From: Chara braunii
Lineage: Eukaryota; Streptophyta; Charophyceae; Charales; Characeae
Length of the DNA stretch: 26,817 nucleotides
Assembly (NCBI GenBank): GCA_003427395.1
Contig: BFEA01000055.1
Coordinates: forward strand, 1,698,170-1,724,986
Direction: 5' to 3'
The notes under the pieces were generated by a model, which made no database searches, was not told the DNA's origin, and saw only the letters and a program-made list of their open reading frames with translations. Made by a program: the position numbers and the translations under genes. Below are positions 20,318-26,817 of this stretch, in pieces. The stretch's first letter is position 1. Every line of letters begins with the position of its first letter.

Positions 20318-21186
20318 GGCAAAGGGCGTAGAAGAGTTATCACTTGAACCGTTAGTTGCAGACCATTCCAAGGAACCTGAATATGATCAACAACCTGCTC
20401 TTGAATCCCAGACTGATGTTGAATCCAAGGCTGTTGCAGTCCAAGTACTTCACACTGAGCGTTGGGAGGAGTCTAAGGAAGTCAACTTTCATTCTCACCT
20501 GGAACATTGGTTGCATCTCAAGCAGCAATGTCGTGTTCAAGGGAGTGTGAAACTGATCTTCTTTAAGCTCCTCATTAACCGTACATACATCCGCGTGCTG
20601 ATCGATAATGGCTCAACGACTTACTTTTTTCCTCCTAACGGGATTCGTAAGGCGGGTATGGGAATGAAGCAAGTGGAATTGCAGACTGCAGGAAAATCAA
20701 TCTTCGCTTCGGGATTGGTTTCAGAGCTCCCATAGTAGTCTCGACCCTTGTCAGACCCAGGTAGGCAACCAAGAGGTTGTCACCTCACATGCTGTCAAAG
20801 GTGTGCGCGTCACCGTTGGTAAGGATCACACTATCACACATGAGCTGAACTTCTACATCCAGGACAAGTGTCCTTTCGACACGGTCATTGGCTTGGGCTG
20901 GTTAAAGGCTCATTGTCTAAGGATCACGTGGGTGGATACTCAGTTCGTGGTGCGTGATGCAAAGGGGAACGAGTGTACCGTTCTATTGGACGAGACGCGC
21001 GAGTCCACAGTGACTCTTTTGAGTGCAAACAAATTCTGCAAATCGGTGCGCAGGTGCAAGAAAGTTGAGCATGTGCATGAAGCCTTTGTGAAGCCCCTCC
21101 ATGTGCCTTCTACTTTACTTGCATTTTCTACCTCGGAAAGTAATTTTACTTCTACTATTTTTACTTTTGTTCATCTACTTCTACTG
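20318..21186 (+). pseudogene. Family B aspartic protease region
   Basis: In the frame open to 20735, VLIDNGSTT (about 20595-20621) aligns with the retropepsin active site Asp-Ser/Thr-Gly. The Asp is kept but the second residue is Asn, which would impair catalysis. After stops near 20733 a new frame (20803-21189) carries the flap and C-terminal part, with ELNFYIQDKCPFDTVIGLGW (about 20845-20904), the usual hydrophobic-Gly close of gypsy proteases. The end (SNFTSTIFTFVHLLLL) is probably drifted linker. Confidence 0.7.
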
Positions 21187-21239
21187 TAAAGAATCAGTCT
21201 ACTTCTGATTCAAGTATTTCGAATTCAGTTGTAATTGCT

Positions 21240-22036
21240 GTAAATTCTCAATCTGATTTTCTCTCTCCTGATGAGGATGATCCTCCACCGGAGGTCCCAA
21301 CAAACATTCGTCGTCCATTAGATCGATTTCTTGAAGTTATGGTTGAACCTCGTAGAGTTCCCGAGCGTCCGGTCAAACAGAAGATCGAGATAATCGAAGG
21401 GAGTGTTCCTCCAAAGGGTTGCGTCTACTCTATGGGACAAGGCGAGTTAGAGGAGTTGAGGAGACAAATTAACGATATGATTGATCGTGGATGAATTAGG
21501 CCTAGTGAGTCTGAGTTCGGTGCACCTGTCATGTTTGTGTCAAAGAAAGGAGGCAAACTCCGGATGTGTATCGACTATCGTGACCTAAATCGGATCACTA
21601 GAAAAAATGTTTATCATTTGTCTCGCATAGATGATCTGCTAGATGCGACATGTGGGTGCAAGGTGTTCTCCAAGATGGACCTCAAGTCTAGCTACCACCA
21701 GATTGAAGTTGATCCGAACGACCAGCACAAAACTGCATTCAGAACGCGCGATGGGTTATACAAATTTATCATTATGCCCTTCGTTCTTACGAATGCACCA
21801 ACCATATTTCAGTGCATCATGGACAAGGTTCTCCGTCATCAGCTCAACAAGTTTGTTGTTGCTTACCTTAACGACGTCTTGATTTTCAGCCAGTCTATAA
21901 AAGAGCACATCAAGCACCTTGAGGATGTTTTGCAGGTCCTCAAGGAAGCACAACTGCACCTCAACTTAGAGAAATCTGAATTTGGAAGGGACAACGTCAT
22001 CTATCTTGGGCACCGTTTGTCTGCAAAACAGCCTTG
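21240..22036 (+). pseudogene. pol: Family B reverse transcriptase, YLND
   Basis: A Ty3/gypsy RT. The lead-in (VPPKGCVYSMGQGELEELRR, about 21409-21470) ends at an in-frame TGA (21492-21494) standing where Trp is usual. Then come GAPVMFVSKKGGKLRMCIDYRDLN (about 21519-21590), motif A KMDLKSSYHQIEVDP (about 21672-21716), TAFRTRDGLYKFIIMPFVLTNAP (about 21730-21800) and the active site YLNDVLIFS (about 21864-21890). The first Asp of YxDD is Asn (AAC; GAC expected). The frame runs to VIYLGHRLSAK and breaks near 22030. A G-to-A change of this kind is typical of methylated, silenced copies. Confidence 0.9.
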
Positions 22037-22670
22037 AGTCGGAGGCAACTAAGGTTGAGGTCGTACGAAAATGACCTCAACCGACAAACGTACGCGAACT
22101 GCGTTTTTTTCTTGGTTTGGCTTCGTATTACCGGAAGTCAAAGTTTTTGTCATTGCTCACCCACTCTCGAGACTAAACAACAAAAATTTTGCTTATGCGT
22201 GGTGTGAGAAATGTGAGACTGCATTCCAAGCCTTGAAAGAGACTTTGGTAAGTCGTTTTGTGCTCCGCATTGTGGATCCCAACTTCACATTTGTAGTCAC
22301 TACGGACGCGAGTCAGTATGGGATTGACGCAGTGTTGCAACAAGATGATGGCGATGGTCTACGTTCGCTCGGATATTACAGCAAACGCATGTCCAACCAC
22401 AAGGTAGCTACCTCCACGTACATGCGTGAGCTCGATGCCTTGCGAGAGGCGCTCACACATTGGAAGCACTACCTCTTGGGTCGCCACTTCAAGGTCTACT
22501 CAGATCATCAAACCTTGCAGTGGATCAAATTGCAAACTGATCTTTCCCCGACGTTGATCTGTTGGTTGCATGACAGTGATGTTTATAATTTTAACTTAAA
22601 ACACAAGAAAGATTGTCATAATAGTGTCGCTGATGCTTTGTCTCGTCACCCTGAGTTTTTGACTTGCCTT
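22037..22670 (+). pseudogene. pol: Family B RNase H and connection domain
   Basis: A shifted frame keeps the RT end (EATKVEVVRK, a stop, then PQPTNVREL and LGLASYYRK, about 22040-22135). From about 22180 the frame open at 22071-22958 holds the RNase H: FVVTTDASQYGIDAVLQQDD (Asp kept, about 22290-22350), STYMRELDALREAL (Glu kept, about 22414) and FKVYSDHQTLQWIK (Asp kept, about 22488). It closes with NSVADALSRHPE (about 22621-22656). The domain is largely intact and in frame with the integrase N-terminus. Confidence 0.88.
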
Positions 22671-23946
22671 GTAGGCTCATATGACCTCCGAAAGAAACTG
22701 AAGGACGATTTGGTCAAACATACTGCCAAGGATCCGGACCTTAATCCCATCCTTGAGCAGCTCAAGGCTGATCTTAACAGTCAGCCTGTTTTTCATGGGT
22801 GCAAGGGTCTTGTATTCCACCAGTATGGGAAATTTGATCATTTGTGTGTACCCAACGATGCGCCTCTTCGGACGCATTTCTTGGATTTGGCACATGGCCG
22901 CAGTGGACACTTCGGCTTTAAGAAGACTTATGGAAGTCTTTTGCAACAGTTTGATTGACTGGGAATGAAGGGATCTGCCCATAAATTTATTGTTAAATGT
23001 CAAGTTTGTCAAATAACCAAGGTTCATGGGCATAAGTCTTATGGCCTGCTGAAACCCCTCCCAATTCCTTATAGGCCCGATGAGTCGGTCTATCGATTTC
23101 ATGGACATGGGGAAGGTGAGCGAGGGAGGACATTCACAAGTCATGGTCATCGACTCATCGTGGATCGGTTTTTCAAATTTCTGAATCTGATTCCTCTACC
23201 TTCTCATGCACCAATTGAGCTTGTGATCGAATAATTTCACCAGCAGTACATTCTGCAGTATGGACCCTCGAAAACTTTTGTGAGTAATCGGGACACCAGG
23301 TTTATTATTGCTTATCGGAAGGACTTTACTTCTCAGATCTACGACATTAAACTCAACAAGACTTATGGTCGACACCCGAAGCCAATGGATTGGCCAAGGA
23401 AATCAACCAGATTGTCATTCAACTACTTTGCTCGTTAATTGTTCCAGATCATAACACTTGGGACAAGGAGTTACACAAAGTAAAGGGGTTATACAACAAC
23501 TTCATTCACTCTGCAACTGGCGTAACACCGAATCATCTGCAATATAGTTGGCAGTTGCGCAATATCTGTTCCCCGAACAGTCCCCTAGTCTAACGTCCGG
23601 CATGCTTGGCTACAATGCCAAATATGTATGTTTGCTCAAAGATGTTATCGCAACAATGAACAAGCGTCATCATGCCATGATCAAACATGCTAACAAGTCA
23701 TGCAAAGAAGGGAACTTGGAAGTAGGAAGTTATGTTTGGGTTAAAATGTCTGAGTGTTTTAACAAAGAGGGCGTATCACGAAAGCTTCTTTCACTGTATT
23801 ATGGCCCTTGGCAGGTTCTAAAGGTGGTAGGGGATGTTTTTGGTCCTTCGTATGTGATTGGCGTGCCTCCTCATCTACGCACATATCTAGTCTTTCACTC
23901 GTCCAAATTGTTTCCAGACATCGATAATGAGACTTTTCTCTTATGA
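22671..23946 (+). pseudogene. pol: Family B integrase, second Asp mutated
   Basis: The HHCC zinc domain spans HFLDLAHGRSGHFGFKKTYG (about 22876-22935) and KCQVCQ (about 22995); a TGA at 22956 lies between them. The first core Asp is in SIDFMDMG (about 23090-23112), readable only in a shifted frame. The second core motif reads VSNRDTRF (about 23281-23304), where SDRD is usual, so the catalytic Asp is Asn. The Glu is kept in GLAKEINQ (about 23387-23410). A frame switch near 23575 leads to the C-terminal GPY/F region: GSYVWVKMSE (about 23729), YGPWQVLKVVGD and PSYVIGVP (about 23800-23870). It ends VFHSSKLFPDI before a TGA near 23944. Confidence 0.88.
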
Positions 23947-23952
23947 GATCCT

Positions 23953-24150
23953 ATGATACCTCATCCTATCAACGGTGACCATGAAATAAACAGGATTGTT
24001 TTCCATGATGGAAGAGGGAAGAACAGACAGTACAAGGTTCACTTCCTCTGTCACCCGTTGAACGAGTTCTACTGGATCAACCGAAAAAAATTGTTAAAGA
24101 ATGCTCCCCGTGTCGTTAACGCTTATGAACGACAGATTGATGATGGATAG
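23953..24150 (+). pseudogene. Family B chromodomain
   Basis: In the same frame as the integrase end, after one TGA, the segment HEINRIVFHDGRGKNRQYKV ... FYWINRKKLLKNAP ... NAYERQI (about 23968-24144) fits a chromodomain: beta strands around RQYKVHF, then a YW-containing turn and a C-terminal helix. Among LTR elements this marks a chromovirus. Chromodomains of this class bind methylated histone tails and direct insertion to heterochromatin. Stop TAG is at 24148-24150. Confidence 0.75.
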
Positions 24151-24274
24151 ACTGCTAAGTTTTCTGCAAAACTCACTCCTCACGGTTATACCAAAGCTCT
24201 TTTTTTTATCAACGCCTACGATGCACTTTGTACCGACTCTAAATGAGTTACTCGCTCGAAGGGACCTCGCTCTT

Positions 24275-24284
24275 GAGAAGGAGG
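24275..24284 (+). promoter_or_regulatory. Family B polypurine tract
   Basis: GAGAAGGAGG, followed by TAA and the LTR start TGTAATG at 24288; it would prime plus-strand synthesis. It supports the LTR boundary. Confidence 0.7.
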
Positions 24285-24287
24285 TAA

Positions 24288-24738
24288 TGTAATGACCCGC
24301 CAAAACACAGACTGAGAACACTGCTGATTTCTGGGATTTGCCGCTGGAATGAATGCTTGGCCGAGATTCCCGCATTCTGGTGTGATTTCTAAGTCTGTGT
24401 GTGTGTGTGTGCCTGCTGGTTTGCCTGCCTGTCTGAGTGCTTATCGGTTGAGTGTGTGTCTAACCTACAAGGGTACTTATTGGTTGAAAGGCCCCGCTAG
24501 GCCGGTACTTACCTGTGGCCATGACTTCGAGGGTTGCAGGGAGGAAAATACTCAAGTAGCGGGGGTAGGCCCGCGACACTTAGAGCAGTGGGGAAAAACA
24601 CTAAAGTAGCAGGTAGACCGGTACCACTCAAGTAGTGGTAGGTTAGAGGTAGGACGGTACCAATCCAAGTAGCTTGAGTCCAGGGTCTGTCCGGACGATA
24701 GGAGAGCCTGCAATGATGTTTCTCTCCGAAAGGGAGGA
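24288..24738 (+). repeat. Family B right LTR, 3' truncated
   Basis: It starts TGTAATGACCCGCC and follows the left LTR to GGGAGGAGG (24738, matching about 16511), then changes to unrelated sequence. About 720 bp of LTR is missing. CTCAAGTAG motifs are present at 24551 and 24627, with a variant at 24601. Confidence 0.85.
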
Positions 24739-25156
24739 GGGCTTGAGCACAAGCCCCTGCTTAGCCCTGGCTAAAGCACAGTCAGATAAGCCTGTCCGTA
24801 CGGGTACTTTGGGTGCTAGGTGCAAGCATTCTATTTACAGGCCCCATGAGTAGTCCCCGGGATTTTCGACCCACGCTCCCAGTATATGGATCTACTTTTT
24901 TTCACCCCAGATATCACAGGCACTGTCAAATGGCACCCACCTAGCAAAGGTTTTCCCTATGACACCCTCTGAGCAACCCGGGTATACCCACCTAGAACAA
25001 CCATTCCTGTAACCATTATATTTATGTTTTCTCATTGCAACCTAGAGGTTATAACCTACCTTCAGTAGATACATGACCCCCAACCGCCCCTCTACCTTAA
25101 TCACCCACTAGACCCATCTTAGTTTGCATATGTTGTTCTGGTTGCTTGGTTGTTAT
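24739..25156 (+). repeat. Interspersed repeat C, copy 2
   Basis: It replaces the end of the family B right LTR. Blocks from 24755 onward match 12474-12700 in the same order. It may have inserted into, or recombined with, the LTR. No coding potential. Confidence 0.5.
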
Positions 25157-25306
25157 GTTTTTTTTTTTTTTTTTTCAATCATCAACCCTCCGCCATATCG
25201 GCCGCCGGGGATAGTCTAGGTGGCGAGAAGACGCCAGCTATGGTTGACGTTGGTTAGGTTGGCATTGTCTTTGAGATGCAATGTCGTGGTACAAGGAGGG
25301 CTAGGA
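25157..25306 (-). mobile_element. Possible short poly(A) retroposon, reversed
   Basis: A run of about 18 T at the left end, then about 130 bp of unique sequence, flanked by GTTGTTAT at 25149-25156 and 25307-25314. This resembles a minus-strand retroposon with an 8-bp target duplication, but the short repeat could be chance. Confidence 0.35.
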
Positions 25307-25324
25307 GTTGTTATAGGATTAGGA

Positions 25325-25570
25325 GGCCAGAACTATTACTGATATAGCATAGTGTTCTATATTTTTGATATACTAATCATCATCATCATTAGCATCATCA
25401 TCATTAGTATGATTATCTCGCATTTTACATAGAATCAGCAGAAGTTCATCATCAGGCCAGAATTATTGCTGATATAGCATAGTCTTCTATATTTTTGATA
25501 TACTAATCATCATCATCATTAGTATGATTATCTCACATTTTACATAGAATCAGCAGAAGTTCATCATCAT
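25325..25570 (+). repeat. 130-bp tandem repeat with ATC tracts
   Basis: Two units beginning GGCCAGAA at 25325 and 25455. The second is 15 bp shorter because one CATCATCATCATTAG block is absent. Each unit contains ATACTAAT and ATTAGTAT as arms of a hairpin around an ATC tract. ATC triplets continue to about 25602. Confidence 0.9.
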
Positions 25571-25602
25571 CATCATTATGATTCATTATCATCATCATGA
25601 TC

Positions 25603-25901
25603 ATATGAGGGACGTTGAGCCCGGTTGACAGCAAGTTCAGTTCGGTCATTCCGAGTAGACTGTGAGGACCCCGGCCTCAATCTTCTTATTGGTAATATCA
25701 GCTATGGGCACTGGGCCCGTTTTGTTTGAAAAAACAAAATAAAAAACAAAAAAATTGGACGTGTTTGGATTTGGAATTTTGGATGAATTTGGGCGCTCCA
25801 GTCCAGGCTCGTTTATCCGAGCGCGTAAGCCCGTGTTACCCACCGCTACTGTCAGAGAAACTGGTCGTTGAAATCATCTGATGGCACCCTTACCAGCCAA
25901 C
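25603..25901. other. Spacer, no gene seen
   Basis: It includes an A/T-rich stretch (25725-25760). TGTGAGGACC at 25661 looks like an LTR start, but no partner is present in the window. Confidence 0.5.
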
Positions 25902-26817
25902 TGTGACTAACCACTTTCTGTAGCGCGTGACTTTCTGCGCGATTGCAATGAGGGGTCCTAAGCTGCGAAGGTTGGGCCACTTACGGGAGATCGGGATCGG
26001 TGGGAAATTGCATCAGTGCCCTCGCTTCTTCGTCTTTTGCGTCGGGTGGATGGCTGGCGCACCGTCAAGCGCGCGAATAATAAATGTTGACGTCGTTTCT
26101 TTTGTTTCGGTTTCGGAACTTTTTAGGTGCGGACATCACGCGGGAATTTTGCTTCGTTCTTTTTTAAATTTCCTTTTCGAATTCTTCTTCGAATTCTTTT
26201 TTGAATCTTGTCGAGCCCCGATGGCTCCCGGAATTTCGGACTTTCTTTCCGGAACTTGTGCTTTTTGCTTTTTCGCATTAGATAGGAATTTAGGAAATTT
26301 GTAATTAGGACTTTCTTTTGCCGCACGGCGCCTTTTGCTTACACGCTTCTTTATGCAGCTGCAACGGAATTCTGATTAGTCGACGCCTTTAATCGAGTGT
26401 GTAACTGTAATTTTGGACTGGTGCCATTGTAACTGTGTCTTTCTTCTTGTGCTTCGTCTTTCCCGCGCCTCTTCTCTTTCTTTTGCTGCGTTTTTGGTAG
26501 CCACGGTCTGCATGATCGAATCGATGCGTGAAGAGCGGCTACGTCCCCCACGCCGCGTTCTGCCCATGCAGGCGTAGGCAATCCCTCCCCCTTCTCTCCT
26601 TCTAAGTCTTTGTAATTCCGTGTTCCTCTCGCATGCATGCACGCTATAAATTTCGGCTGCGCGATTAGTTAGCTCTCTTAACCAGCTGTTGGAAGCTCGG
26701 GGTTGTGCGATCAGAGAGGGTCGGCACACAAGCGAAGTAAGAGGTGAGTAGAGCAGGAGTCAGGCGACCCGACGAACTGGTGCCAAACGCGCGGGGTTGA
26801 CGCGGGCCACGACGGAC
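25902..26817 (+). repeat. Fourth family A LTR, 5' part, runs off the window
   Basis: It begins TGTGACTAACCACTTTCTGT, aligning with the right LTR start at 9038. It reaches the TATA region (TATAAAT 26645-26651) and ends at GCCACGACGGAC, aligned with about 9860. It is more divergent than the other copies. Whether it is a solo LTR or begins another element cannot be told; no polypurine tract precedes it. Confidence 0.8.

Noticed and set aside
25325-25602. CRISPR-like array
   Set aside because: Only two long, near-identical tandem units with no unique spacers, in a eukaryotic repeat context.
25661-25900. Start of another LTR (TGTGAGGACC)
   Set aside because: No matching end, partner or primer site in the window.

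Overview
The window is repeat DNA from a large, retrotransposon-rich eukaryotic genome. I see no host gene, tRNA, rRNA or CRISPR array. A streptophyte (land plant or charophyte alga) is most likely. The evidence is a Ty3/gypsy chromovirus with a C-terminal chromodomain, initiator-Met-tRNA-like primer sites, TG...CA LTRs, nested insertions, long GA/CT, AT and TTTA microsatellites, and heavy point decay. From memory the chromovirus pol resembles charophyte (Chara-type) elements, but I cannot verify that here.

Layout. (1) 1-11400 is one old Ty3/gypsy element, 'family A'. It has a left LTR cut by the window edge (1-1413), a primer site (1414-1425), gag (1570-2586), protease (2587-3496), RT (3671-5210), RNase H (5211-5744), a PHD zinc finger (5826-6077) and integrase (6078-7334). 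After these come an extra 3' ORF with an acidic tail (7386-8248), a 3' untranslated stretch and the right LTR (9038-11400). (2) 11401-12866 is noncoding and holds a C-rich tract, a retroposon-like insertion with a 12-bp target duplication, and an interspersed repeat. (3) 12867-15639 is a full-length family A solo LTR on the minus strand, with a 4-bp target duplication and a foldback MITE inside it. (4) 15998-24738 is a chromovirus, 'family B': LTR, primer site, long leader, gag, protease, RT, RNase H, integrase, chromodomain, polypurine tract and a truncated right LTR. (5) 24739-25901 is small repeats. (6) 25902-26817 is the start of a fourth family A LTR leaving the window.

Both elements are dead. 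Each carries several stops and frameshifts. Family A has lost the protease Asp and the RT YxDD; family B has YLND in RT and Asn at the second integrase Asp.

The most interesting signal is inside the family A LTR: an ATG-to-TAG reading frame of about 194 codons, downstream of a TATA box and a GA tract. Between the right LTR and the independent solo LTR most codon differences are synonymous (hand count 24 synonymous, 18 nonsynonymous). Between the two LTRs of one element, which were identical at insertion, the pattern is close to neutral (7 and 12). This suggests an LTR-encoded protein that was under selection while family A was active. Second is the PHD finger between RNase H and integrase, in frame with both and with all eight zinc ligands intact. 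Third is the unassigned ORF after integrase.
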